The translations under genes and the position numbers were made by a program. Below, in pieces: positions 46,020-55,778 of a DNA stretch of 64,000 nt. This DNA is from Dictyobacter kobayashii. GTDB lineage: Bacteria > Chloroflexota > Ktedonobacteria > Ktedonobacterales > Ktedonobacteraceae. The notes under the pieces are model-generated. The model worked only from the letters and a program-made list of their open reading frames with translations. It searched no databases and was not told the origin of the DNA. The DNA lies in the NCBI RefSeq assembly GCF_003967555.1, contig NZ_BIFS01000001.1, positions 5,394,001 through 5,458,000 on the forward strand, read 5' to 3'. Each line of letters starts with the position of its first letter. The stretch's first letter is position 1.

Positions 46020-46190
46020 TAAACAAGATCTGTACGTGCGGGGCTTGCCCCGCTTTATCCGTTCATGATCGAAAAAGTAGCAATAATAATGTTATGCGTC
46101 GAATTAATTATCCGCATAGCGTTGTTTGTTAATTTTTCATGCAGGAACGGATTAAGCGGGGGCAAGCCCCGCACGTACAGATCTTGTTTA
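46020..46190. mobile_element. Family-1 MITE-like element, complete (171 bp)
   Basis: Terminal inverted repeats begin TAAACAAGATCTGTACGTGC at 46020 and end with the inverse at 46190. They extend through the GGGGCTTGCCCC core and ATCCGTTC, about 50 imperfect bases each side, around an A/T-rich centre with no coding capacity. This is the layout of a miniature inverted-repeat element. Its right end reaches into the stop codon region of the DUF998 gene. Confidence 0.75.
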
Positions 46191-46925
46191 TGCGCGCTCG
46201 CTGATGGGCTGGGCCGTTGACGTTTCAGGCTGCCGCTTCGCAAGCCGTAGGCCAATCGCTGCGCTGATTATGTACCAGGCCAGGGGTGCGATCAACAGCA
46301 TGACCCGGTTGATGATGCCGTCATGCGGTGCGTTCTGGTTTCCTATTATGCCCGCGACCGCAGCGGGGTCTAGCAGATTGATCACGGCGATGCTGGTAAA
46401 GGCGCACAGGGGAATACCGATGATGAGGCTATAGATGCCGTAGCCGCGCCACCCTCGCGTGAAGAGGCACTTTATACCCAGTATGAGCCATCCGATGGTG
46501 AGCGGCAGAAAGACCATGTCGAAGGCGATCTGGTGCATTATGGCCGGCCAGGTAAATTGTGGACCCAGGAAGGTATTCGGGATGAACAGACCAGACATGA
46601 TCCACCCTATATCGGAGAGTATCAGGAAGACGCTAGCGGCATAGAGCCAGCCCTGACCGAGAATTGGGCGCATGACCCGCATATAGCCCACTAAGAAGAC
46701 TACGAGCAGCAGGCCAAAGATAATAAAGTTGGCTTGCTGAACCCAGCCGTAGGCCCCGACTTCTAAATAGCTGATCGCTTCATTGTCGACCGAGTAGCCC
46801 GGTTTCAAAAATCCATCGATCATAAAGGTGGCTGCGAAGAGGATGGGGGCGATAATTCCGGCCCATAAGAGCCCTCTGGTTCTTCCTCGGCTAATAGATA
46901 CTGAAGGGGTTCCAAAAGCTAGCAT
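46188..46925 (-). CDS. DUF998 family membrane protein
   Basis: A 245-residue membrane protein with six helices. The start of the family block is seen in GIIAPILFAATFMIDGFLKP followed by YSVDNEAISYLEVGAYGWVQ, the conserved periplasmic loop after helix 1. The later helices include FDMVFLPLTIGWLILG and LLIAPLAWYIISAAIGLRL. The biochemical role of DUF998 proteins is not known. The stop codon lies within the last three bases of a MITE-like element, so the C-terminal few residues may have been changed by its insertion. Confidence 0.82.
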   Translation of the reverse strand: MLAFGTPSVSISRGRTRGLLWAGIIAPILFAATFMIDGFLKPGYSVDNEAISYLEVGAYGWVQQANFIIFGLLLVVFLVGYMRVMRPILGQGWLYAASVFLILSDIGWIMSGLFIPNTFLGPQFTWPAIMHQIAFDMVFLPLTIGWLILGIKCLFTRGWRGYGIYSLIIGIPLCAFTSIAVINLLDPAAVAGIIGNQNAPHDGIINRVMLLIAPLAWYIISAAIGLRLAKRQPETSTAQPISERA

Positions 46926-47173
46926 GTTTGCTGTCTCCTTTCAAGATGACAACTACTGCTTAAAATGCTTCGCGTGAGAACCGATAGCTTTGCTTTATTT
47001 AGCGCGATCTATTCAACAGAGGAATTATAACATATTCAATAGGAGAATTGCTATCTAATTTAGCGATATTTTTTGCCCGCAATGAAGCCAGAGGAGAAGA
47101 ACTGCGTGCACAGTTCATGATTTTTGTGGCGTGAGGGCCGATCTCCAATTGGAGGTCGGCCTTCGGATGGGAA

Positions 47174-48436
47174 TCAGGCCAGGGTGCCTGTGTTTCTTGG
47201 GTGGGTGGCGGCGAAGCTGGTGATGGCGTCCGCTGCCTGGCGGTAGCCGCCGCTGTTGCGTACGGTCTGTTGCATGGCCTGGACGTTGGCATGGATGGTT
47301 GGATCGCTATGCACGCGCTCAACGGCCTGCTGGAGGGCGGTGACGCTGATCTGGTCGGATTTGAGCATGGTGCCCAGACCCAGTTCGCTGACGCGTTGGG
47401 CGGTGATACCCTGTTCGGGCTGCTGCGGCACTACGATCAGCGGCACGCCGTAGTACAGGCCCTCCATGGTGCTGTTCATGCCGCCATGGGTGATAAACGC
47501 GCTGCTCTGCTGCAACACTTCCAACTGGGGCAGATAGGGGGCGACTTGAAAGTTAGCCGGTACAGGACCCAGCGCCGCGATATCGATGCGCGTGCCGTGG
47601 GCCATGACTACGTGCCAGGGCTGGTTAGCGAAGGCCTCAAAGCAGGTGCGGAAGAAATCCGGCTGATTGTTCATCACGGTCCCCAGCGAGATAAAAAGGG
47701 TTGGCTCTTCCTCGGAGGAACGTTTAAGCTCAAATGCTGGCGCATCCTGGCGTAGCAGGATCGAAGGACCTACGAAGACGAAGCGCTCGTCGAAGGTGTC
47801 CCCACCTGGCTGGAAGGCACGAGGGATGAAGCAGATATTCAGCTCCTCATTATGGGTCCAGATATCAATTGGTCGGATACCGGGGATGCCATAGCTGGCA
47901 CACAGCGTATCCAATTGTTCCTGCAAGGCCGCCACGTCGCCGCCCATAGGTGATTGTCCCTGCGCAGGTTGCCCCTGGGCAAAAGCTCCCATAGGCGATT
48001 GTCCCTGCCCAAATGGTCCTCTACCCATCATGGCGGCATTCGGGACATAGCTGGGGCGGAGCAGGATGGCCGGAACATGGAGGATCTGGGCGGCCAGGTA
48101 GCCAGCCGGACACATGAAATCATAGATAATACAATCGGGCTGCTCCTCGCGCAGGCTGTCCACTACCTGGGGTAGGATGACGGTACTCATGCGCAGCAGC
48201 ATACCCATGAGATGGGATATATTGACCCCCTGTGGGCGGATCGCACCCTGTGGTGGCTGCAACTTAGGGGTCTCGAAGCGCCGAAAGCTAGCTCCGGTTC
48301 TCTCGATGGAGGCTTGAAACTCGTCGGTCAGGTAATAAATGACCTGGTCGCCACGCGCCACTAATTCCTGTGCCACCGCCAGCGTGGGATTGACGTGTCC
48401 ATAGGCAGGGGCATTCAAAAAAGCATACTTTGTCAT
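47174..48436 (-). CDS. MGT-family glycosyltransferase (GT1)
   Basis: A 420-residue UDP-sugar-dependent GT-B enzyme like the macrolide glycosyltransferases. The acceptor domain starts KYAFLNAPAYGHVNPTLAVA with the catalytic His in YGHVNP; the donor-binding block is AFITHGGMNSTMEGLYYGVP followed by VVPQQPEQGITAQRV. Between the halves lies an odd insert around residues 143-168 with repeated GQGQSPMG. It is eight bases behind a MarR gene and under its promoter, the usual arrangement for drug-response genes. The acceptor is unknown; glycosylation of a macrolide-like compound is plausible. Confidence 0.9.
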   Translation of the reverse strand: MTKYAFLNAPAYGHVNPTLAVAQELVARGDQVIYYLTDEFQASIERTGASFRRFETPKLQPPQGAIRPQGVNISHLMGMLLRMSTVILPQVVDSLREEQPDCIIYDFMCPAGYLAAQILHVPAILLRPSYVPNAAMMGRGPFGQGQSPMGAFAQGQPAQGQSPMGGDVAALQEQLDTLCASYGIPGIRPIDIWTHNEELNICFIPRAFQPGGDTFDERFVFVGPSILLRQDAPAFELKRSSEEEPTLFISLGTVMNNQPDFFRTCFEAFANQPWHVVMAHGTRIDIAALGPVPANFQVAPYLPQLEVLQQSSAFITHGGMNSTMEGLYYGVPLIVVPQQPEQGITAQRVSELGLGTMLKSDQISVTALQQAVERVHSDPTIHANVQAMQQTVRNSGGYRQAADAITSFAATHPRNTGTLA

Positions 48437-48444
48437 GGTGAATA

Positions 48445-48957
48445 TTATCCTTTGTGGGTGGGCATATCGCAGGGAGGGGTTGCTTCAGGATAAGATGGCG
48501 GGTTGAGCGCGGCCACAAAATCTTCTAACAGACCGATAAGCTGCTGGCTCTTCTCTTCCCCCAGCGCGGCCAGGCCGCTGTAGAATGGCCCCCGCTCGTC
48601 GCGCCGGGCGACATGCACCAGCAGTTCTTTGCCAGCCTCTGTCGAAGAGAGCGGTGTACGCCGTCGATCCTGTGGATCACGCTCGCGCTGGACCAGTCCC
48701 TTGCGCACCAGAATCTCGACCGTGGGAGCCAGCGTCGAGGGATCGAGTCCCATTTCGCGACTCACCTCGCCTAGCGTCAAGGTGCGCTCATTAATGCGCA
48801 GCAGGACCAAAAATTGGTGCGGCGAAAGGTCCGAGCCAGCCTCGCTCAGGTGTTGCATCAACTCTTGCCGCGCGGTCTTCATCACTGTACCGCATAGCCT
48901 GCGCAGGGCATCCGCCGTTGCCGCAGCTGAATCAACATTTCTCTCCATCATGCCCAT
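48445..48957 (-). CDS. MarR family regulator
   Basis: A 170-residue winged-helix regulator: dimerisation helix LRRLCGTVMKTARQELMQHL, then SPHQFLVLLRINERTLTLGE, recognition helix GLDPSTLAPTVEILVRKGLV and wing RERDPQDRRRTPLSSTEAGK with the D-x-R-D/R signature. It is the first gene of an operon with the glycosyltransferase. Two identical-type dyads (TGGCAA-N5-TTGCCA) flank the promoter and should be its own operators, so the operon is expected to be released by a ligand, perhaps the substrate of the glycosyltransferase. Confidence 0.9.
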   Translation of the reverse strand: MGMMERNVDSAAATADALRRLCGTVMKTARQELMQHLSEAGSDLSPHQFLVLLRINERTLTLGEVSREMGLDPSTLAPTVEILVRKGLVQRERDPQDRRRTPLSSTEAGKELLVHVARRDERGPFYSGLAALGEEKSQQLIGLLEDFVAALNPPSYPEATPPCDMPTHKG

Positions 48958-48987
48958 CCTTTGTAAGTGTTCTTGAGCTTGTTTGGT

Positions 48988-49051
48988 ATGGCAAATGATT
49001 TGCCATCCAAATTATATCTCGCCCGGACCCCCCATGGCAACTTACTTGCCA
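48988..49051 (-). promoter_or_regulatory. Promoter with two MarR-type operators
   Basis: Dyads TGGCAA-ATGAT-TTGCCA (48989-49005) and TGGCAA-CTTAC-TTGCCA (49035-49051) have equal half-sites and spacing. The minus-strand promoter runs between them: -35 TTGCCA (49040-49035, part of the second dyad), an 18-base spacer and -10 TATAAT (49016-49011). One operator covers the -35 box and the other the start region. Confidence 0.78.
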
Positions 49052-49061
49052 GATCTAGCTA

Positions 49062-52000
49062 TCAGGCATGTGGTTCCGTCTCAGCCTGCCGCGCTGTTTC
49101 GGAGGAGGAAGCAGGTATGAAGGGGATGCTAAAGGTAAATGTGGAGCCCTCGCCCTGGTGACTCTCTACCCAGATGCGGCCGCCTTGCCGTTTGACGATC
49201 TCCGCCGAAATATAGAGGCCAAGCCCTAGACCGGGGAAGGTTTCGTGCTCGGCATCTGTGACCCGAAAGAAGCGGTCGAAGATATGCGCCTGCTTCTCTT
49301 GCGCGATGCCAATCCCGAAATCCTGTACGCTGATGGTGGCGGAATCTGCATTTGCCCGCAGTTTCACCAGGACCGTGTTCGCCTGGGGTGAATATTTGAT
49401 GGCGTTCGAGAGCAGGTTGGTTAGCACCTGGCCGATGTGTTCTCGATCGCTGTAGATGAGATGAGAGATTGTGCCCTCGATACGGATTTGGTGCCGCTCT
49501 GTTGTGCGCCCGACCTCCTCGACGATTTCTTGCACCAGGGTATCCATGTCAAATTGTGTGTCCCGCCACGGCAGCTGGCCTGACTCGATTTTCGTGCTGT
49601 CCAATAGCTCGCTGATCAGGTTGATCAACTTGTTGACCTGCATCTCCATCGTGGTCATCAGGGCCGCGGTGCGCTCATCGCCTGCTTTGGTGAAGCGGAC
49701 GCGCAAGACCTGAACATAGCCTTTGAGGCTGGTGACGGGGGTCTTGAGCTCGTGGCTGGCAATGGCCAGAAACTCTTCACGCTGCTCCAGGAGTTGTTGT
49801 TTCTGCTTTTCCGCCTCTGCCTGTTTGCGTGCGGTGATGTCCTCCATTGCCAGCAAGATCAGTGGGCTACTGTCGATGCGGTGCGCATTGAGCAGCATGG
49901 TCTTGCTACCAAGGCCGGGAAACGTGTGTTCCATCTCATAGTCCGTGATCTCATGATTGGCGGGCAGGATCTCTTCGAGTAAGGTGCGTAGAACAGCATT
50001 GTTCCAACTACCCTTTGCCAGTTCATAGAGCAGGTGTTGTTCTGTTTGGGCCGGCGTGGTCTGGAAAAACTGGTAGAACGCCTTATTGGCGCTCCGCACA
50101 TACAGATTGCCATCCAGCACGATGAGCGGCTCTCGTATGGTTTCGACAATAGCTTCCGCGTAATTACGTGCCTCCTGGAGTTGCTTATTGCGCACCTGCA
50201 GTTCCTGGTTGATGACGAGCAGTTCTTCATTGCTGGCCTGGATCTCTTCTTTAGAGGTCTCCAGCTCTTCATTGAGGCTCTGCAACTCCTCGTTGCTGGA
50301 CAGAATCTCCTCGTTGGCCGACTGCAATTCCTCATTGGCGGCCTCTAGCTCCTCAACGATGGTGCTCATCTCCTCATTTCTGTTGGCAAGTTCGCGCTCT
50401 AATTGCTGGATGCGCCGCTCCTTCTCCCCACGCCTCGCTCGTGTTGCTGCTCTCCCTCGGCTGCTAAGGGTGCGCTATCCTGTGTAGATAGGGGAGTCAT
50501 CTCTGTAAAGAGGATCAAGAAATAGTGGTCCCTGGCTGAAGTCCGCATAGGAATTACTTCGATCGTGACCTCGCGCAGATTACCATACTCGCCCATCTGG
50601 ATGCCTTCTTTTTTCACCGGCTGTCCGCTTTTTTTGGCTTTGGCAATGATGGTGCGCAGATCGAGCCGCAGGCTCTCGCGAGCCATCTTAAAGAGATTAA
50701 GGCTGGCCCGACCGGTTGTTGGTTCCAGGAACGGGGTTGTGTGGCCGTGAAATTGTATGATTTCCATCTGGGCATCGATTACTACGCTGGCCGGGGCATA
50801 GCTGGCTAGCAGGCGATCCGTCTCTTTCTGCAGATCAAACTCTCGACCCCCATCATTGTAAGGCATAAGATTACCCTCCTCGCGTGGAGTGGGTTGTTTT
50901 CTACTTGCCGCCGTATGCACATTGCCTGGAAATGGTGATCGTATGCTACTCGTTTTTTGCATATACAGCGGTCCGTTGTGCTCCCCCACAGGTCCGAAGA
51001 GATCGGAGGCATTTCCAATGGTTTCGGAGGGGCCGAGCAAGAGAAAACCGTGCGGATTGAGCGCATAGTGGAAGGTCTGCATGACCTTTCGCTGGGCGGT
51101 TGCTCCTAGATAGATCAGCAGATTCTGGCACGAGAGCAGATCGAGGCGCGAGAACGGTGGATCGCTGAGCACATTATGGCGGGCGAACACACACAGATCG
51201 CGCACGCTCTTGGTGATCTGATATTGGCCATTGGTGCGCTGAAAGAACTGCTCAAGACGAACAGGCGAGAGATTGCCGACCGCGCTCGGGGAGTAAGTAC
51301 CCGCTCGGGCGATCTCTATCGCCTGGGCATTAAGGTCGGTGCCAAATAACTGGATAGGAATGGTGAGCGAACGTTCCACCAGAAACTCCAGCAGGCAGAT
51401 CGCCAGGGAGTAGGCCTCCTCGCCGGTTGAACAGCCTGGTACCCATACTCTGATGGGTGTCTGTGCGGATTTCGTCTTCACGAGTTCTGGAAAGACCTCA
51501 CCTATGAGCCTGGCAAAGCTGGCAGGCTCGCGAAAGAAACTGGTCACGCCGATTAGTTCATCCTGGTATAATGCATCAACTTCAGCGGGGTGGTCGGCAA
51601 GATAACTCAGATAGCCGCTAAAGCTGTCTATCTGTTGCAACACCATGCGGCGCAGGATGCGCCGCTTGAGCATCGTGGGCTTGTACATGCTGAAATCTAC
51701 CTGCGTCCGGCGGCGCAATACACGCAGAATCTGCTGAAACCCGCGCTCATCTTCTGAGCGGGCCTGCCCCGAACCTGCGGGATCGCCTTATCCTCGTCTG
51801 CATCCACCACCTGCACCTGGCGCAGATAGGGATGATGACTCATCCTGGTGAGCTCTTCGGCGATCTGTTGGGGTGAGCCGATAAAGTCGACGCAGCCAGC
51901 GTTAATCGCGCTCTGGGGCATACTGGAAAAGGTGGCTGTGGTAGACAATTGGGCCAGGGTGATGCCTCCCTGCTCCTTAATAGCCTGGAGCCCGTGCGTG

Positions 52001-52439
52001 CCATCGGTACCCGCTCCTGAAAGAATGACCCCGATCGCTTGCGATGTTTGACTTTGGGCCAGCGAACGCAAGAACGTGTCAATGGAGAGGTGCTGCCCCC
52101 CGTGTGGGTTTGCGGCACAATTGTAAGCATGCCATGGGCGATCGACATATCGGTGTTGGGCGGAATAACGTATACATGGTTAACTTCGATGATCATGTGG
52201 TCACAGGCCTCGTTGACTTCCATCGGGGTAGTGCGCGCCAGCAATTCCGGTAGGAGGCTTTTCTGTGTGGGGGATAGGTGTTGCACCAGGACATAGGCCA
52301 TACCTGTAGAGGCTGGTAGCTCTTTCAATAATTGCGTGAACGCTTCCAGCCCACCAGCAGATGCCCCGATCCCCACGATAGGAAAAGATGGGGACTCAGG
52401 CGTTTTCATCGCATTCACCTGCTGTATATTTTTGTCCAA
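49062..52439 (-). CDS. CheB-CheR-PAS-histidine kinase fusion (three frame breaks)
   Basis: Restoring three bases gives one 1126-residue protein. Order: CheB methylesterase domain (FPIVGIGASAGGLEAFTQLL, ending GVILSGAGTDGTHGLQAI with the catalytic-site Asp), CheR methyltransferase domain (TSFFREPASFARLIGEVFPE, WVPGCSTGEEAYSLAICLLE for SAM binding, then CQNLLIYLG), a long coiled coil of repeated NEELQSxNEEL, a PAS domain (LDGNLYVRSANKAFYQFF), HisKA with IASHELKTPVTSLKGYVQ, and HATPase_c with NLLSNAIKYSP and GLGLGLYISAEIVK. Breaks are near 52097, 51765 and 50422, each in a G run. Such hybrids sense and adapt without being part of flagellar chemotaxis. No receiver gene is adjacent. Confidence 0.88.
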
Positions 52440-52710
52440 TGTTCGTACCCTCTTCCTGAGCGGAGTAACGTAGTTTATATTTTTATGTCACACAATCATT
52501 TGAACGACATACCCCCGAATGGCTGAATATTAGCAGAAACGCATGCTCACTGCAATACATCTGTACCTCATCTATTGACATGGAAAACGTTGAACTTTGC
52601 ACGCAACACCACATATGGCACGTATGCCGCCAATGAAACGTTCCAGATACGCAATATCGCAAACAAAGGTAACAACAATCTCAGGCTGACGCATTAAGCT
52701 TTATCAAAAG
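52440..52710. other. Intergenic region before the MITE-like element
   Basis: Upstream region of the CheB-CheR-kinase gene followed by unremarkable A/T-rich sequence. I see no gene in it. Confidence 0.3.
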
Positions 52711-52885
52711 CAACAATAAAAAAGAATTGTACGTGCGGGGCTTGCCCCCGCTTCCTCCGTACCTGCCTGAAAAAGTAACAATAATAACATTATGCATTAA
52801 TGAAATAGCTGTTATTGTTACTTTTTCGAAAAGAAAGGTCAAAAGCGGGGACAAGCCCCGCACGTACAGATCTTTGTTATTGTTG
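52711..52885. mobile_element. Family-1 MITE-like element, complete (175 bp)
   Basis: Terminal arms start CAACAATAAAAAAGAATTGT at 52711 and end with the inverse (ATCTTTGTTATTGTTG) at 52885. Both hold the TACGTGCGGGGCTTG core. The centre is A/T-rich and non-coding. The right end abuts the stop codon of the NmrA-type gene, matching the 3'-end location of the copy at 46020. Confidence 0.75.
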
Positions 52886-52886
52886 G

Positions 52887-53525
52887 TTAGTAGGCGACGC
52901 CGAAGCGTTGGCGCTTAAAGCGGGGATTTTCGACCTCGTCGAGGATGGCGATGGCGAAATCTTCGGCTGAGATGCGGCTCTCGCCTTTCTCGTCGGTGAT
53001 GAGCTGGTCGGTGCCTGTGCGGTAGCTACCGGTACGTTGGCCGGGGGAGATGAAGGCGGCCGGACTGACGTTGGTCCAGTCCAGGTTATTGGCCGTTTTG
53101 TAGATTTCCAGGGCGTCCCGATGGGCGCCGGCGATCTCTTTCCAGCCCGCGGGAAACTCGGGGGTATCCATCAATTGTAGGCCAGGCGCCACCTCCAGGC
53201 TGCCCGCTCCACCAACGGCGATCAGGCGCCTCACGCCGGAGCGGTCCACGCCGTCGATCAAGCTGCGCGTGAGTTTGAGCAGGTTCTCCGGCGACCCACT
53301 CGGCGAGGGGCCTAGCGCGCTGACAACCACATCAGTACCGGCTACCGTCTTTGCCACGCTATCGGCATCGGTAGCATCGCCAGGAACCACCTTCAAGTTT
53401 TGGTGGGCAATGGTAAAGCGGGCCGGATCGCGTACAATCACGGTCACATTGTGACCACGCTGCAATGCCTCGGCCAATATACGCTGACCAACCATGCCAG
53501 TGGCGCCAAATAAGGCAATATTCAT
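52887..53525 (-). CDS. NAD(P)-binding oxidoreductase, NmrA/SDR-a5-like
   Basis: A 212-residue atypical SDR: Rossmann start MNIALFGATGMVGQRILAEA, then VIVRDPARF with Arg for NADP, VVPGDATDADSVAKTVAGTD, VVVSALGP, and a variable end with NVSPAAFISPGQRTGSY. Members act as NAD(P)H sensors or reductases. ATG 53525 follows AAGGAGTAGC. Its upstream region (53526-53640) holds CTGTAA-CCTC-TTACAG, a probable operator. Confidence 0.85.
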   Translation of the reverse strand: MNIALFGATGMVGQRILAEALQRGHNVTVIVRDPARFTIAHQNLKVVPGDATDADSVAKTVAGTDVVVSALGPSPSGSPENLLKLTRSLIDGVDRSGVRRLIAVGGAGSLEVAPGLQLMDTPEFPAGWKEIAGAHRDALEIYKTANNLDWTNVSPAAFISPGQRTGSYRTGTDQLITDEKGESRISAEDFAIAILDEVENPRFKRQRFGVAY

Positions 53526-53582
53526 CTTAACTGCTACTCCTTTTTTACGTTATTCTATGTAGGAATTAGTTGGCTAAAAGAT

Positions 53583-53598
53583 CTGTAACCTCTTACAG
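53583..53598 (-). promoter_or_regulatory. Possible operator upstream of the NmrA-type gene
   Basis: CTGTAA (53583-53588) and TTACAG (53593-53598), four bases apart, lie about 60 bases upstream of the start codon. The regulator is not encoded nearby. Confidence 0.35.
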
Positions 53599-53694
53599 AC
53601 AACTCTCGACCATTCACCATCTTACAAGAGGATTATTGGTCGAAAGTCGGGTAGCAGTATGGAAGGGAACGAGTCGCCTCTTATTTATAGCGCC

Positions 53695-53747
53695 GATCCG
53701 CTGGCCGCTTCTTGCCAGAGATAGAAGCGGCTAGCGGATCGTTTTTT
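53695..53747. terminator. Terminator hairpin with T run (plus-strand side)
   Basis: GATCCGCTGGCCGCTTCT (53695-53712) pairs with AGAAGCGGCTAGCGGATC (53723-53740) with one mismatch around a 10-base loop, followed by a T6 run at 53742-53747. The gene that ends here, the CPBP protease at 53746, is on the minus strand, so it may use the stem without the T run. Confidence 0.65.
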
Positions 53748-54713
53748 ATGCCAGCTGGACATTGAGGCGGCGGGCGCGGGCACGGGTGCGCAGGATCAGC
53801 CAGCCCAGGCCGAGCGTGATGACGAGCAGGACCGGCAGCCCGGCTTCGGGTCCATAGACGCCGCCCGTGAGCCAGTCGGGGCCATTGGGCTTGAGCTTGA
53901 TTAATGTTCCTCCATGGATGCTGATGCCGCTGACCTGCATGCCAAAGATATTGCCCTCGGCCCAGTTCCAGGCTGCATGCCAGGCGCAGACGCCCCAGAT
54001 GCTGTTTTCGAGCAGGGCATAGAACGCCAGGAAGAGTGAGCCGGCAACCAGTACCAGGGCTGAGAGCAGGTTATAGCTGCCTGCGTGCGCCGGGATGTGT
54101 AGCAGGGTAAATAGTATGGTTGAGAGCGCGATACCGACCCAGGGGCGGTAGCGTGCTCCCTGGGTGGGGAGTACCCAGCCGCGTAGCACCATTTCTTCGC
54201 CGGGCCCCTGGATCAAGAAGGCGGGCAGGATGATCAGGATGCCGCCAATGGCTGACCAGCCTACCTGTCCCGGAGGGTCCATGGTAGGCGTGGCGGCCCT
54301 AACAGCCAGAGGAGCCCCATCGCCAGGGCAAACATCAGCAGGCCACATAGAAAGCCCCGGCCAAATTTCAGCCACGCTCCCTGTCTTTGAAAACCAATGG
54401 TCCAGAATGGCCGGCGCTCATAGAGCTTGACCCAGAGTGCCAGCGCGCCAATCACTGCGGCATATTCGAGGCCAACCTGGATCAGGGTACTCAGCGCCTG
54501 CAGGCGCACATCTGAGCTAATGGTCCAACTATGCAGGAAAGGTTCGATCTGTAATAGAAGGAGAATCAAGTAGACCAGTACGATACTAGCTAGAAAGACA
54601 ACACACATAACCAAAGCAACATACCAGGGAGGGAGACGCTTGCCGAGACGGGCCAGGGAGAACAGGGTCTGGCCTGCCCGCTCTGTTGAATCTGAAGTGG
54701 ATTCCGAAAGCAT
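53746..54713 (-). CDS. CPBP intramembrane metalloprotease (CAAX protease family), frameshifted
   Basis: Restored length 322 residues with about eight hydrophobic helices. The three motifs of the CPBP family are intact: GEEMVLRGWVLP (E-E-x-x-x-R), LFTLLHIPAH (F-x-x-x-H) and CAWHAAWNWAEG (H-x-x-x-N/W). One base is missing near 54297, where LLGPP runs out of frame and TPTMDPPGQVGWSAI continues. These membrane proteases process prenylated proteins in eukaryotes and in bacteria often serve in peptide maturation or immunity. No bacteriocin-like gene is adjacent. Confidence 0.85.
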
Positions 54714-55057
54714 GGCACTCCTTTTAGGAATTGTGATCTAGGAAATTGCTATCAAAACTTTTATATTCGGATACTTAAGTGTATAATACAATAGTGGCGT
54801 CGCACACTCAAGGTGTTTAGAAGAGCATATTCGTACAATATACTCTTCTCACTGTGCATCTGCTTTTTTTCTGCCCTGATGATTCTGGCGCAGGTAGGCG
54901 AGATATAAAGATCTACCGATCAATATTGTAAAGAAGAAGATGGCTTACTTACCACCTTTAAAAAGAATTTACAATTATTGTGATATTTTTTTGATCTTTT
55001 CGCCTTACATATTGGTGTATACTGATATTTTAATTGAACTACGAAAGACGTAAATGC
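54714..55057. other. A/T-rich intergenic region between divergent genes
   Basis: About 340 bases between the CPBP gene and the divergent anchored-protein gene. It is A/T-rich and should hold both promoters. No gene or strong dyad is seen. Confidence 0.35.
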
Positions 55058-55721
55058 ATGAATAAGACACAAGCTCCGAGCGCCAAACAGGGTCGCCGCG
55101 AGAAACAGCAACGCCGTGAGGCGGAGCGCCTGCTTGAACTGAAGCGTAAACGCAGAACAACCACTGGTCTCGTTATCGGCTCCGCAGTGCTGGTGGTTGC
55201 GATCATTGGCTTCTTTATCTGGGTGCATATTTTAAAGGCAATGGTGCATCGGCTGCTGATAGTAGTTCAAGCGCGAGCTCCTCTAGCTCGTCTCCCTATG
55301 CTCCTTTGAATGGCATCTCCTGTGATGCTTCGGAGCAGCTGGCATATCACATCCATGCCCATCTATCGATGTATATCAATGGTCAACCGGTCCAGGTGCC
55401 ACAGAACGTTGGCATTGCCAGTGACCAGTCCTGTATCTACTGGCTGCACACCCACGACACCAGCGGCATTATCCACATCGAGTCGCCGACCCAGAAGACC
55501 TATACCCTGGGCAATTTCACCCAGCTATGGGGCAGCGTTTCCCGAACCTGCAGTATCCTCTAGAGTTGGACCAAAAAACCAACTGGCAGGCCTATGTCAA
55601 CGGCAAACCCTACAGCGGTGATTTCCATAACATTCCCCTGGAGGCCCATACCCTGGTTACCCTGGCCTACAACTCGCCCGGCATCACCCCCGACACCACC
55701 TACGCCTGGCAGGGACTCTAG
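55058..55721 (+). CDS. Membrane-anchored extracytoplasmic protein with H-x-H motifs, two frame breaks
   Basis: Restored length 221 residues. A very basic head (NKTQAPSAKQGRREKQQRRE) leads to one membrane helix (GLVIGSAVLVVAIIGFFIWV), then a Ser-rich linker and a compact outer domain: AYHIHAHLSMYINGQPVQVP, CIYWLHTHDTSGIIHIESP, YTLGNFTQLWG, and AYVNGKPYSGDFHNIPLEAH. The many conserved His residues (HIHAH, LHTH, IHIE, EAH) suggest metal binding; this is inference. Similar proteins occur in Ktedonobacteria and actinobacteria without a known function. Bases are missing in a T run near 55232 and a G run near 55530. A good terminator follows. Confidence 0.65.
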
Positions 55722-55753
55722 CCTTTAGAACGCCCAAAGAATGAATCGCACGC

Positions 55754-55778
55754 GCGCCCCGTGAGGGGCGCTTTTTTT
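55754..55778 (+). terminator. Intrinsic terminator
   Basis: GCGCCCC (55754-55760) and GGGGCGC (55765-55771) pair around GTGA, followed by a T7 run (55772-55778). It ends the anchored-protein gene and overlaps the stop codon of the convergent MFS gene. Confidence 0.85.
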
